The notes under the pieces were generated by a model that searched no databases, was not told where the DNA came from, and was given only the letters and a program-made list of their open reading frames with translations. From NCBI RefSeq assembly GCF_902859855.1, contig NZ_CADIKH010000009.1:1-64000 (forward strand): DNA of 64,000 nucleotides, given 5' to 3'. How positions within the stretch are numbered: position 1 is the first letter of the stretch; every line of letters starts with the position of its first letter. The translations under genes and the position numbers were made by a program. The stretch comes from Paraburkholderia humisilvae. GTDB lineage: Bacteria; Pseudomonadota; Gammaproteobacteria; Burkholderiales; Burkholderiaceae. This document shows, piece after piece, positions 51,496-59,858 of this stretch.

Positions 51496-51870
51496 ATGAA
51501 CACGGAAGTCCGTAGCGAGGTCTTGATCGGGGCCGGCCCGGAAAACAATCCGGTGCCCGGTTCCGAGGCGAAGCGTTTTGTTGAGGACATCAGGAAGGCC
51601 ATCGAAGCCTGCTTGCCTGCCTGCCCGCGGAAAGTCTCGCTGATGCCGTATCGGTACGGTAGCGGCGAACTGCTCGGATTCGACTGGTCGGACGGCGAGA
51701 GCAACGCTTTCTCCGTAACGTTTCATATCGAGGGCGCATCGGTGCTCCCTAGCGCTGAAAGGATCGGCAGGGTCAGCGTGGACGTAGGCGTGACCGACAT
51801 GACCGATGCGCTCCATCTCGCGCGGCTGATCGTCCAGGCGGTCAACGGAAACACCAGCGTCGAGTTGTAA
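51496..51870 (+). CDS. Hypothetical protein, 124 residues
   Basis: ATG follows GAGGATGCAGG. The N-terminus is helical (AKRFVEDIRKAIEACLPA); the rest alternates strands with a VDVGVTDMTDALHLARL end. No family is recognised. It opens a long rightward series of small genes. Confidence 0.62.
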   Translation: MNTEVRSEVLIGAGPENNPVPGSEAKRFVEDIRKAIEACLPACPRKVSLMPYRYGSGELLGFDWSDGESNAFSVTFHIEGASVLPSAERIGRVSVDVGVTDMTDALHLARLIVQAVNGNTSVEL

Positions 51871-52036
51871 GGGCAGACACCGCCGCCGCGCTCCGGCGGG
51901 GGCCGTGCTTAGGCAAGTAGACAATCCCGAACCTGCTGCGCGATGGCGACGAGCTCGAGCGCGCACGGAACTGCTTGCGGTTCCGGTCGAACAGGATTGA
52001 CGCGTGATCGCGATCAGCCCAACGGGAGAGAGCAGG

Positions 52037-52279
52037 ATGGCGACACAAGAACAGGCGGCGTGCCCGCACACCGAGCAGCGGCCCGTCGAAAACCAGTGGA
52101 TTGACCCGAGCGGAAACGAGGCCGTCGAGGTTGAGCGCATTGCATTTTCGACCATGGACGATATCGACCTGCGCCGTATGAAATACAGGCTTTGCGGGAA
52201 GGTCGGGTACTACTCGGAGGCCGCGCGGGCGTTCTACGAGGACGGCATCAGATCGCCCGGGATATCGGGACTGGAATAG
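52037..52279 (+). CDS. Hypothetical protein, 80 residues
   Basis: ATG 52037 (GAGAGCAGG upstream) is preferred to the GTG at 52004. The protein (MATQEQAACPHTEQRPVENQ) ends in a helical segment (SEAARAFYEDGIRSPGISG). One Cys-His pair lies near the start. No family is recognised. Confidence 0.58.
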   Translation: MATQEQAACPHTEQRPVENQWIDPSGNEAVEVERIAFSTMDDIDLRRMKYRLCGKVGYYSEAARAFYEDGIRSPGISGLE

Positions 52280-52289
52280 GAGAACGACG

Positions 52290-52757
52290 ATGTTGGAGAA
52301 GGCTATTGGGGCTCCTGCACAGATCGACAGCGCGATCGTCAAAGGGCGTGCGCTCGCCGGCGCCGCCGTCGAGGGAGGCAACGCTCAGAGCAGGTTGCCG
52401 ATGCCGGACCACAGCGCCATGACGCAGGGTCTGGCGGAACAGCCGCCGGAATTCGTGCTTGCTGGGTATGCGGGCTCGAGAGATTACGAGCGCCTCGCCG
52501 CGTTAGCCAGCAAGGCCAGCATCATCTGTATCGTCGATTACGACATGCCTGGCGTTGGGACCGTACGGGACATCGCGCGCACGCAATACACACTGCACCG
52601 GAAAGATGAAGTGTTCATGGTGAGTGCCAGGGGGATCTCCTATATCCACGCGTTTGGTAAAGCCGATTTCATTGGGCTCTGTGAATTTCGGCAGGTCGAA
52701 TTTATCGAGCCGCTGCTCGGCGGGGAACGGGGAAGCAAGGCACATAGCGAGAATTGA
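52290..52757 (+). CDS. Hypothetical protein, 155 residues
   Basis: It begins 10 bp after the previous stop with AGGAG upstream. The middle has SIICIVDYDMPGVGTVRDIA, a Rossmann-like strand-turn, and the end is acidic. No catalytic motif is recognised. Confidence 0.6.
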   Translation: MLEKAIGAPAQIDSAIVKGRALAGAAVEGGNAQSRLPMPDHSAMTQGLAEQPPEFVLAGYAGSRDYERLAALASKASIICIVDYDMPGVGTVRDIARTQYTLHRKDEVFMVSARGISYIHAFGKADFIGLCEFRQVEFIEPLLGGERGSKAHSEN

Positions 52758-52758
52758 C

Positions 52759-53412
52759 ATGGTCTACTACCTTTGTATCTCGATCGCGTGCAACGCTCTG
52801 CTTGGTCTTACGGTGTTGACGTTGGTTCGAGCATACCGGTCGAACCAGCGGTACATGGCCAACCGCCTGCTCAGGGATAGTGAAGCGGCGGACCGTGTTG
52901 CTGGAGACTTGAAGCAGGTGAGCTCCGATTACTCCATCCTCGCCGGGGCAGTTTCAATGAGCCTCGAGGCGATTCGCGAGGACATCAACCGGAACTATCA
53001 CCACACGCACGATGCTCACGTGCTGGATACGATTGCCTCCAGGCTCAGAAAGGACGTGACAGATCGTAAGGGTGTTTATGAGATTCCGCTGTATGACTAC
53101 GAAATCGATCAAGTCACCGCTCATGGAGGCGACGTTTCCAGTCGCGGCACGATGTCCTTGGGCCAGATGCTCGAGTTTGCATGGAGTCTGCACACGCTGT
53201 CTCGTGAGCGTGCTGACCAACTGACGGCCGTTGTGCAGCAACCGTGTGGCAATCGCGGGCACGCCAACTGGTTAGGGAAGATGCTTGCCATCTACGAACT
53301 CATGTGCGATCGGGACAAGAATCTGGCGGTGGCGCGATTGTCGGCGGTTATCGAGTCATGGCGGTACGAATCTGCAGCGTCTGCTTCGCGTTACGTCGAA
53401 GATGTCCGATAA
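52759..53412 (+). CDS. Membrane-anchored hypothetical protein, 217 residues
   Basis: It starts at ATG 52759, one base after the previous stop; the longer frame from 52624 is a shadow. A single N-terminal membrane helix (about 3-25, YYLCISIACNALLGLTVLTL) is followed by a coiled-coil-like stretch (about 40-70) and a soluble helical domain. No family is recognised. Confidence 0.62.
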   Translation: MVYYLCISIACNALLGLTVLTLVRAYRSNQRYMANRLLRDSEAADRVAGDLKQVSSDYSILAGAVSMSLEAIREDINRNYHHTHDAHVLDTIASRLRKDVTDRKGVYEIPLYDYEIDQVTAHGGDVSSRGTMSLGQMLEFAWSLHTLSRERADQLTAVVQQPCGNRGHANWLGKMLAIYELMCDRDKNLAVARLSAVIESWRYESAASASRYVEDVR

Positions 53413-53434
53413 CGCAGTTACACGGGAAGACATC

Positions 53435-53647
53435 ATGGCATCAACTACGTATCACATTCATATCCCGATCGTGAGCTTGCTGGCGATGTCAGATGCCGAA
53501 CTGGAAGAAACACTTTCACCGGGCACCGGTGTCGAATTGCGTGCCAAGCTGGTGCTCATGCAGGCGGCTGGCAAGACGGTATTCACCGGTGACGACTGTG
53601 ATCAGCAGGACGCCAATGGTGTGTGTCTCGGACATCGCAGAGATTGA
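53435..53647 (+). CDS. Small hypothetical protein, 70 residues
   Basis: ATG 53435 is used; ATG 53402 is possible. The peptide (MASTTYHIHIPIVSLLAMSD) is followed by an acidic part with VFTGDDCDQQDANGVCLGH, in which two Cys could bind a metal. No family is recognised. Confidence 0.52.
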   Translation: MASTTYHIHIPIVSLLAMSDAELEETLSPGTGVELRAKLVLMQAAGKTVFTGDDCDQQDANGVCLGHRRD

Positions 53648-53816
53648 AGGGCACGTGGAATCCGGCCGGTGCTCAGGCGCCGGTCACCTATGAACGTGTG
53701 GCAGACGCTGACCATGCAGCGTAGCGCATCGTACAGCCGGCCACAGGAAAAGAGATCAGAGAGCCGCGGCGCTCATCCTGGTAACCAACTTAAGCCCCCT
53801 ACAAACGGAGTCACTC

Positions 53817-54431
53817 ATGCCTCTCGTCAAAAACTTCTTCTATGCCGTTGCAATTGGGTTTCTGTTCGCGCTGCAGGGCGTGAACCCGGACAAGGACTTG
53901 CTGCGGCAGTTCGTGCTGATTCTCCAGTCCGATATTTTCTGGACATTCGTGAAGCTCGGAACGCTTCTTCTGACGGCATTTGAATGTGCCTTTTCAGGGC
54001 CGGCCTCATCGTCTTCCGTGACCGACGATCTCAAGGATCTCTGGGCGGGGCTGAAGAAGGTCGCTGCGAAATATACGCCTGCGCGATTTGAGGCGGCGGG
54101 TGGAGTGGACCTCGGCCCGGGGTTTGCCGAAGGCACGGGCGAGAAAAGTCGCTTTATCAGCCCGGGTCACGGGGGAAACGGCCAGTCAACGCATCCGTTC
54201 AGGGACTCCGAAAGGGCCGTGGCAAGGAGGATGTGGGAGGGCTCCGAAGCGTTCACGATCGAGGACATGTCCGATGTCTTCTTTCGCGCCCCCAGCCTGT
54301 GCATACAAGAACTGGTCGGGATGGGGTTGTATCAGGATATCGTCGCGGTATGCGAAGAAAACAGTCGTCGCCTGAATTTGCGCGCAGGCAGCACAGGACC
54401 CGGCGTGGGCGGGGAGCGGGGAACCCGATGA
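53817..54431 (+). CDS. Membrane protein, hypothetical, 204 residues
   Basis: Two hydrophobic N-terminal segments (about 8-25 and 38-60) would place the rest in the cytoplasm or periplasm. The C-terminal 130 residues are soluble (VTDDLKDLWAGLKKVAAKY, late SLCIQELVGMGLYQDIVAV). No family is recognised. Its stop overlaps a 20-codon frame in an ATGA arrangement. Confidence 0.6.
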   Translation: MPLVKNFFYAVAIGFLFALQGVNPDKDLLRQFVLILQSDIFWTFVKLGTLLLTAFECAFSGPASSSSVTDDLKDLWAGLKKVAAKYTPARFEAAGGVDLGPGFAEGTGEKSRFISPGHGGNGQSTHPFRDSERAVARRMWEGSEAFTIEDMSDVFFRAPSLCIQELVGMGLYQDIVAVCEENSRRLNLRAGSTGPGVGGERGTR

Positions 54432-54507
54432 ACGAGACGTTGAAAGCCTTGCTTCGCTACTTCAGGCGGGATAACTGTGCCCCGACGTGACAGGCCAAAG
54501 GATTCGT

Positions 54508-54906
54508 ATGCCGGAGCGCCTACAACTAAAGCGGACCAAGGGCTGGCGCATGCCCCCGAATACCGTCAAGGTGGACCGCACGACGAAGTGGGGCAATCCG
54601 TTCGTCGTCGGCAAAGAAGCTCCGCTTCTGCCTGGGTGCATCGTACAGGATCGTCGGCATGCATGGAGCCTCTATCTCGGCTTCGCGCCTCTGAATGACC
54701 GGCTCGTCGCGGCCGCGCGTGCTGAGCTCCGCGGGAAGAATCTCGGATGCTTGCAGGCGCGCTTTTTGGCGGCATGGCATTGCGTCGCCGCGCCAGAGGG
54801 TACTGACATATCACTGGCGCGGCTGATCGAACAAAGACCAGATTTAGACAATCAACCACGTAATCCAGATACCCGAAGAGGCTTGGTCGGGAAAACGAAA
54901 ATATGA
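54508..54906 (+). CDS. DUF4326-like small protein
   Basis: A 132-residue protein using ATG 54508 (AAAGG upstream; GTG 54487 is an alternative). The first part reads RLQLKRTKGWRMPPNTVKVDR followed by TTKWGNPFVVG, the characteristic opening of the DUF4326 family: R-x-K-G-W-R-x-P-P-N-T, then W-G-N-P-F. Function of the family is unknown; it occurs in phages and plasmids. The last 4 bp overlap the next gene start. Confidence 0.7.
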   Translation: MPERLQLKRTKGWRMPPNTVKVDRTTKWGNPFVVGKEAPLLPGCIVQDRRHAWSLYLGFAPLNDRLVAAARAELRGKNLGCLQARFLAAWHCVAAPEGTDISLARLIEQRPDLDNQPRNPDTRRGLVGKTKI

Positions 54907-55463
54907 ATGTGCGCGCAATGACAATTGCGGTAGGTGAGGCCTCGCCGCTCGACTCGCCCGGACGGGGTGAGATGGCGCTGGCCGCGACTATCGTCCATGA
55001 CGTGCTGACGATAGTACTGCAGTTGCCCGAGGTGTCTGATGAGGATATCGCAGACGTGCAGGGCATTCCGCATGCCCTCGCGCTGCTGCAGACCCCGGAA
55101 CTGCCGGTGGGCATGCTGATGCTCGCATTGCGTACGGGCGGTGGCAGTGTCTGGCCGCTGACAGCGCCGATTGCCGCCCATGTCGACGTGATGCAGGCGT
55201 GGGCGAAGGAGAGGCCGGATAGCAATGTTGTGCTCATCATGCTGGTCGACTCGAATACGAACACGGTCCGCGCGTTGCGTACGATCGGCGCGCCAATGGA
55301 TCTGTTCGATCTGATCCAGTCGGGCATCCGGTCGTGCCGCCGCTTCGATCCTGCGGAATTTGTCATGAGGGCGGGCGGGATCCCGTTCGAGGACGTCTGG
55401 GGTAAAGGTCGGCGCTGGCTGCGAGACGACGAAACCGACTCGTTTCGAATCGCTGGGACCTGA
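54903..55463 (+). CDS. Hypothetical protein, 186 residues
   Basis: The start overlaps the previous stop by 4 bp. Mostly helical, with ATIVHDVLTIVLQLPEVSDE and a hydrophobic strand (SNVVLIMLVDS). No family is recognised. Confidence 0.6.
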   Translation: MNVRAMTIAVGEASPLDSPGRGEMALAATIVHDVLTIVLQLPEVSDEDIADVQGIPHALALLQTPELPVGMLMLALRTGGGSVWPLTAPIAAHVDVMQAWAKERPDSNVVLIMLVDSNTNTVRALRTIGAPMDLFDLIQSGIRSCRRFDPAEFVMRAGGIPFEDVWGKGRRWLRDDETDSFRIAGT

Positions 55464-55475
55464 TCGCTTCCGGAT

Positions 55476-55934
55476 ATGAAACTACGTGGCACGCGGCCGG
55501 CGCAGTGCCCAATGCTTCCGGCGTACCCGAATCCAGGATCAGTAGCATTTAACGCATGGGAAAAGGTCGTGAACGACGCCCGAAGTCCAGATGGTCGGCC
55601 AATCCCGACATGCTATGCAGAGATGCTCCTCGCGATGGAGCGAGGCTATAAACACGAGCTTTTCTTGAGGGAGGCTGGCTTCTTCGTCACCCTCAAGCAT
55701 GCTGACTCGATGCCCGACACCAGGATTGACGCGTTCCTCGCGGTGAATGATGGAGGCTACCCCTTCCTGCTGGGATTCGTGCGTGAAGGCCTCGGCATCC
55801 GTCTCGTCTTCAATTGCTACATACACGCCAGTCTGTCGCGCGAACTTCAAGGCGTGCGCGAGGTGGAGGTCGTTGAGATCGCGCAAGGGGTTGAGCGGAA
55901 GTACAGGACCGAACTGCTGCATTCATTCGACTAG
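55476..55934 (+). CDS. Hypothetical protein, 152 residues
   Basis: It begins 12 bp after the previous stop. The protein has YKHELFLREAGFFVTLKHAD and a later PFLLGFVREGLGIRLVF strand pair. No known motif is seen. Confidence 0.58.
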   Translation: MKLRGTRPAQCPMLPAYPNPGSVAFNAWEKVVNDARSPDGRPIPTCYAEMLLAMERGYKHELFLREAGFFVTLKHADSMPDTRIDAFLAVNDGGYPFLLGFVREGLGIRLVFNCYIHASLSRELQGVREVEVVEIAQGVERKYRTELLHSFD

Positions 55935-55949
55935 GAACACGACAGCGCT

Positions 55950-56774
55950 ATGGACAGTCTCAAAGCTTTCGCGGACGAGCTCCGCAAGATGGCGAAGCCG
56001 GGGGAGCCCGTGCGGCCGTTTGTCTGCGACGGATCGCCTCTCGACTGTAGTGTGTTCATCGTCGGCAACAATCGCGCGGCAAGGCTCGCTAGCGAGTTCT
56101 GGACGTATTGGGATGACAGCAGCGGGGTCGACAAGGCCCGCTTCATGTCCGAGTACGGCGACTATCGGCGATCGCGTGGAAGGCCCGAGATTGCCCACTC
56201 GCGCAGGGCGCTCGAGGTGTTAGTCAAGAGTTGCGCGCCGCTACGCTGCCTGGAGACTAATGTTTTCGGGGTGTCGACGGACACCCGGGACGAATTGCTC
56301 GCGGCGCCGGCGCAAGGGGTCTGCATCCTTCCGTATCTGGTTGATACCATCAAGCCCCGTTGGATCATCGCGCACGGGGCGATCGCTGGAAAGGCGGTGT
56401 CGGCCTACGAGGCGAGTGCGACCATCATCAGACTCCCTGATCTGAGAAAGTGCGCGCATGCGGATCTCAGGCGCATCGGGAGGCGAATCGTCGACTCGAT
56501 GCTCCAGGAGGGTAAGAGCGGGCATCCCGGAGCCGCGTTGACAGCGCAGCTGGGCAACACCGCGCCGGATAACGTGGGCAATCCCGAAGCAGATGTGCCG
56601 GAACGTCGGCTCGGCGATGCGCTCGACATGCTGGGACGCGGGGTTTCGGGTGATGCGCGTTATCGAAACAGCATCGTCCAGTCGATCCTGTCGGTTGCGC
56701 GGAGCTACCAGGACGAGGAATTGGCAGCCGCGTGTGAACGCGAGATCGAGCGTAGCTGCCTCGCGGGGAGGTGA
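55950..56774 (+). CDS. Uracil-DNA-glycosylase-superfamily-like protein
   Basis: The 274-residue protein opens with FVCDGSPLDCSVFIVGNNRA, which resembles the first active-site loop of UDG-fold proteins (V-F-I-V-G-x-N-P). Later come FWTYWDDSSGVDK, a CLETNVFGVSTD segment and an ILPYLVDTIKPRWIIAHGAIAGKAV segment matching the second half of the fold. The residue after N-N is Arg, where active enzymes usually have Pro and a catalytic acid, so activity is doubtful. The last 90 residues are extra and helical. Confidence 0.58.
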   Translation: MDSLKAFADELRKMAKPGEPVRPFVCDGSPLDCSVFIVGNNRAARLASEFWTYWDDSSGVDKARFMSEYGDYRRSRGRPEIAHSRRALEVLVKSCAPLRCLETNVFGVSTDTRDELLAAPAQGVCILPYLVDTIKPRWIIAHGAIAGKAVSAYEASATIIRLPDLRKCAHADLRRIGRRIVDSMLQEGKSGHPGAALTAQLGNTAPDNVGNPEADVPERRLGDALDMLGRGVSGDARYRNSIVQSILSVARSYQDEELAAACEREIERSCLAGR

Positions 56775-56843
56775 TGCGATGAAACAGGCAATGACGGGCG
56801 CCGGAGTCGGGCTGAACAGAAGTGATGTCAGAGGGCAGAAGAC

Positions 56844-57056
56844 ATGGGCATTTTCGAAAGGGCCGCGCTTTTGCCGCTAACCGCAAGCGAGCTGAGCCAG
56901 GCAAGACAGATCATCGCTTTAGATGGCGTGTGCATCGCTCACATCCAGCGGCAAATGGCGATCGGCTGGAACAGGGCGGCCGACCTCGCCGAAGCGATCG
57001 TTGGAAGGGACGCCTTGCCGGAGGTCGCGAGGAACCGCTACGATCGGCGGCGGTAG
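56844..57056 (+). CDS. Small winged-helix protein resembling the FtsK gamma domain
   Basis: The 70-residue protein has ALDGVCIAHIQRQMAIGWNRAADLAEAI, close to the FtsK/SpoIIIE gamma recognition helix pattern S-x-x-x-L-Q-R-x-x-x-I-G-Y-N-R-A-A. In FtsK this domain reads polar KOPS sequences on DNA. A free-standing copy would be a small DNA-binding protein. A GAGGG lies further upstream. Confidence 0.62.
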   Translation: MGIFERAALLPLTASELSQARQIIALDGVCIAHIQRQMAIGWNRAADLAEAIVGRDALPEVARNRYDRRR

Positions 57057-57394
57057 TGAAACACTGGAGGTGGTGGACCTGCTCCCGCCGCGAGAGGTTC
57101 GGCGTTACTACGGCGACGGCGCTCGGTACACGGATCACAAGATGTCCTGGCGGAATGGGAGGCGCGGCTGAGCCGTCCTCCCGGAGGCGGCGTTGACCTC
57201 GCGTGTCGCATCGACGCACTGGGGCCTTGTCGAGACTTCCCGAAACACGCACGATACGCACGTTCGGTCACGAAACTCAGTTCGGTTTGGTCCGGGCTTC
57301 CATGTCGCCCGCGGAAAATCGTTTCACCGGATCGCGTGGAATTCTTCCATCTTGAATTATCACGACAACGCTTAGCAAACTTACGGGACAACGT
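57057..57394. other. Intergenic region, nothing firmly supported
   Basis: About 340 bp. Frames here are Arg/Ser-rich or have TTG starts without ribosome-binding sites. One frame that continues past 57056 has a protein-like end (LEVVDLLPPREVRRYYGD) and could be the remnant of a gene. Confidence 0.35.
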
Positions 57395-57742
57395 ATGCCT
57401 CAGGTAGCCGCTCTCAATGCCCTTGTTAATCAGGCGCCCTTCAATCAGCTGATCGGCGGTGTCTACACGACGATCTGGATCCGGAGCGGGGGTGAATCGT
57501 ATACCGCCTCCGGTCGACGAAAGTCCGATGGCGCTGTCGTTCCGCTGCCCGGGGTGGCAGGCGCAGTCCTCGTGTCCGAGCTCGACGCAATCCTTCGTGG
57601 GACCCAAAGCGTCGATGTCGAAGTGAACGGCGCGGCCTACGGCTTCACGCGGATAGGCACCGTCGGCAGCATTGAATACGCCGTCACTGAACATGCGCTC
57701 ATTCCGCAGAGCGTGCGCGGGACACCGACGGTCGTTATCTGA
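57395..57742 (+). CDS. Hypothetical beta-rich protein, 115 residues
   Basis: It begins MPQVAALNALVNQAPFNQLI. The protein is mostly short strands (YTTIWIRSGGESYTASGRRK, SVDVEVNGAAYGFTRIG). No family is recognised. Confidence 0.58.
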   Translation: MPQVAALNALVNQAPFNQLIGGVYTTIWIRSGGESYTASGRRKSDGAVVPLPGVAGAVLVSELDAILRGTQSVDVEVNGAAYGFTRIGTVGSIEYAVTEHALIPQSVRGTPTVVI

Positions 57743-58307
57743 TTGACCCAGGGGCCACGAGCCCCGTTGCATTCATTCGTCGGACGGGCTGGACGCGAGA
57801 CTGGCGAGCCAGCAACCGAACGGGCCCACTGGTGAGAACAGTTCTCGCAGCCAGCTAGAAACCCTCTTAGTCCGGTATTTCATGACGGAAAGTCCCTCGT
57901 CGAGTCGTGACCGCGCACCCCCGCGGAATTCATCCTCCTTGCTGTTCAAGCGGTAAGAGTCCCCGCCGATCCAATGACCTCGGCGGGCGCGCCTATTCCG
58001 CAAGACTACTTCCACCTCGTGCGGCACATGGTATTGGCAGCGAAGTGTCGAAATCGGTGGCGTGCGATCGCAGACAACACACGGTTGGAATTCGGGATGC
58101 TGCTGACAGTCTCGAGGCGTACGAGCTGATCTTGAACTGAATCGATTCCGCTGTATTGTGATTTCCATGAAGCCCCGGACGGCCCAGCGACAACGAGAAA
58201 CAGGCGTTGATGTTGAGAGCGGCCGGCGTACCGTGCAGATCATGTCTCGGGCCCGGCGCTGGCAACGGGTCCACAGAGTTACTTCCCAATCCTCCTCTTT
58301 GTTGGCC
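57743..58307. other. Intergenic region
   Basis: About 560 bp without a firm gene. A 36-codon minus-strand frame ending near 57776 has a GAGGGAC upstream and could be expressed, but evidence is slight. The open frame running into the next gene from 58158 is Arg/Ser-rich and looks untranslated. Confidence 0.35.
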
Positions 58308-58805
58308 ATGGTTCAGGCTGAAGATCAGAAAACGCTGGAGTACATCGAAGAGCATTTCGGAACGGATGAAGCGCTTGGCGTGTTCTTTCGTGGTGAGCGC
58401 GGAGAGCGCTACTCGCTTGAAGAAAGTGAGTCCATGTTCGCCCGCTTGGGAGACAAGTGTCCCGATATGTATTCAGTCTTTCCGGACGAGACATCGGCGA
58501 TCACCTGTACGAATTACGCCGTACAGGTTGCGCGGAAGCTGAAAGGCCGCACGCGCATCTTCGGATTTGCGAACACTGACAATCCGGCGTCGCGTGTCGC
58601 GCGTGAGGAGATCCATCCGGGTGGACATGATTTTGCGGTCGTTGACGATCGCTATCTCGTTGACCCATGGATAAGGCTTGTCGCGTGCGCGTCGCAGCAG
58701 ATGTGCTTCGACCTGCAGGACTCGAAAGACGCGGCGTTGGCGCTCGACATCTACGGTTCCCGAGCGTGCTGGCGACATATGGTCGAAGCCGAAGCCAACG
58801 TGTGA
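58308..58805 (+). CDS. Hypothetical protein with Cys-His-Asp arrangement
   Basis: A 165-residue protein from ATG 58308; GTG 58158 and ATG 58242 are possible starts and no start has a good ribosome-binding site. ITCTNYAVQVARKL provides a Cys at a helix start, then PGGHDFAVVDDRYLVDPW provides His and Asp. The spacing C-x39-H-x11-D is that of transglutaminase- or papain-like cysteine enzymes, as in C58 or NlpC-type folds. The enzymatic call rests only on this pattern. Confidence 0.5.
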   Translation: MVQAEDQKTLEYIEEHFGTDEALGVFFRGERGERYSLEESESMFARLGDKCPDMYSVFPDETSAITCTNYAVQVARKLKGRTRIFGFANTDNPASRVAREEIHPGGHDFAVVDDRYLVDPWIRLVACASQQMCFDLQDSKDAALALDIYGSRACWRHMVEAEANV

Positions 58806-58914
58806 GTGCTGGCGGATCGTTTCCAGAAGATAGGACACGCGCCGCCACTCTGAGCGGCTAGCGCGCGTCGTCGATCGCTAATCATTCGGCGTGGCCGGCT
58901 TTCAAGCGCCGCTA

Positions 58915-58944
58915 ACTTCCTGACAGGAAATTGCGGTATATTCA
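58915..58944 (+). promoter_or_regulatory. Recurrent palindrome and promoter
   Basis: ACTTCCTGACAGGAAAT (58915-58931) has one mismatch at its end. TTCCTG (58917-58922) is 16 bp from TATTCA (58939-58944). Confidence 0.65.
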
Positions 58945-58962
58945 AAGTTCTCGTTGACGGCA

Positions 58963-59078
58963 GCTGGGCCGACATCCAGCCGGCGGGACACACCGCGATT
59001 CAATCGCACGATAGTGCACATCTAACCCAGCGGGGCAATTCCCGCCGGGAACCTGCTTCGCGAACTTCAGGAGCAGGT
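58963..59078 (+). promoter_or_regulatory. Structured mRNA leader with sequestered ribosome-binding site
   Basis: GCTGG (58963-58967) and CCAGC (58976-58980) form the first hairpin. A GCGGGG...CCCGCC region follows. The last hairpin, ACCTGCT (59051-59057) with AGCAGGT (59072-59078), overlaps AGGAG (59069-59073) two bases before the ATG. It matches the 28141-28248 leader in order and, at the end, in sequence. Confidence 0.62.
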
Positions 59079-59080
59079 CT

Positions 59081-59743
59081 ATGAACATTTACATCGAACC
59101 GGTCCAGCCTCACTCGGGCCGAGCTGCAAGTCGGGTTGAGCGGGTGCAGACGTACCCCCGCAGGTCCCTGCGAGACGCTTTGCTCGCGTCGACCCGGAAA
59201 GTCAGTTTCGGGGCGTATGTCGGGGAGTGGCCAGACCCGATTGCTCAGGTGATTCTCCAGTCGCGAGATTTTGGGGCGCTGGCGGATCGCATCCGTGAAA
59301 TCGGAATCGACACGTTGGCACCTTTGAGCGGCGGCGCGTCGTCGGTCGTCTTGAAGGCCGGTGAAAACAAGGTGCTGCGTTTGGGCACTGGTGAGCTCAC
59401 CAGTCGGCCAGACATTCCGGAAGTGTTGCAGCCTCTGGAGGCCGGTACGGTTGGATACCTCCGGTATGAGCTGACGGAACTCGCGGATACCGCATCCGTT
59501 TCGGATGCGGATGCATTGCGGATGCGCGAGGTGTTACGCACGAAAGGCTTTGAGTGGGGAGATATGGGAGTGGACAACATCGGCCGTATTCACGGTCGGG
59601 TCGTTGTGTTCGATCCGGGCGGAATCACCGCCATTGCGAACCGTCCCTGCGACAGTGATCCGAACGGAGCTAGGGAGTCGAATACGGAAATTCTCGCCCG
59701 GCTCAGATCTCAAACGGGCAGGAACTGCCTGGTCATGGATTGA
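59081..59743 (+). CDS. Protein-kinase-fold protein
   Basis: The 220-residue protein has a small-lobe pattern SGGASSVVLKAGENKVLRLG (83-102), with a glycine-rich turn and a Lys at 97 or 92. The large lobe has a catalytic-loop-like WGDMGVDNIG (D161, N166) and a metal-binding VVFDPGG (D178). All three polar residues of a small phosphotransferase are present, in the order of aminoglycoside/RIO-like kinases seen in phages. The N-terminal 40 residues are basic. Substrate is unknown. It is the only gene between a structured leader and a terminator. Confidence 0.65.
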   Translation: MNIYIEPVQPHSGRAASRVERVQTYPRRSLRDALLASTRKVSFGAYVGEWPDPIAQVILQSRDFGALADRIREIGIDTLAPLSGGASSVVLKAGENKVLRLGTGELTSRPDIPEVLQPLEAGTVGYLRYELTELADTASVSDADALRMREVLRTKGFEWGDMGVDNIGRIHGRVVVFDPGGITAIANRPCDSDPNGARESNTEILARLRSQTGRNCLVMD

Positions 59744-59790
59744 TCCCGGATGTTCCGTTTCACCTTCACTTTCCAACCTGCGACTCTGAT

Positions 59791-59823
59791 TGCCGTTCCC
59801 TTCAAGGGAGCGGCATTTTTTTT
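59791..59823 (+). terminator. Rho-independent terminator
   Basis: TGCCGTTCCC and GGGAGCGGCA form the stem around TTCAA, followed by eight T. It ends the kinase-like unit. Confidence 0.9.
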
Positions 59824-59858
59824 GCCTGAATCGTGCCGCAGGATAGAATCACATCACG

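Noticed and set aside
56779..56880. 33-codon frame between the UDG-like and FtsK-gamma-like genes
   Set aside because: No ribosome-binding site of quality, and it overlaps the better supported start at 56844.
57038..57772. 244-residue minus-strand frame near 57.4 kb
   Set aside because: Covers the 57395 gene on the other strand and has no plausible domain.
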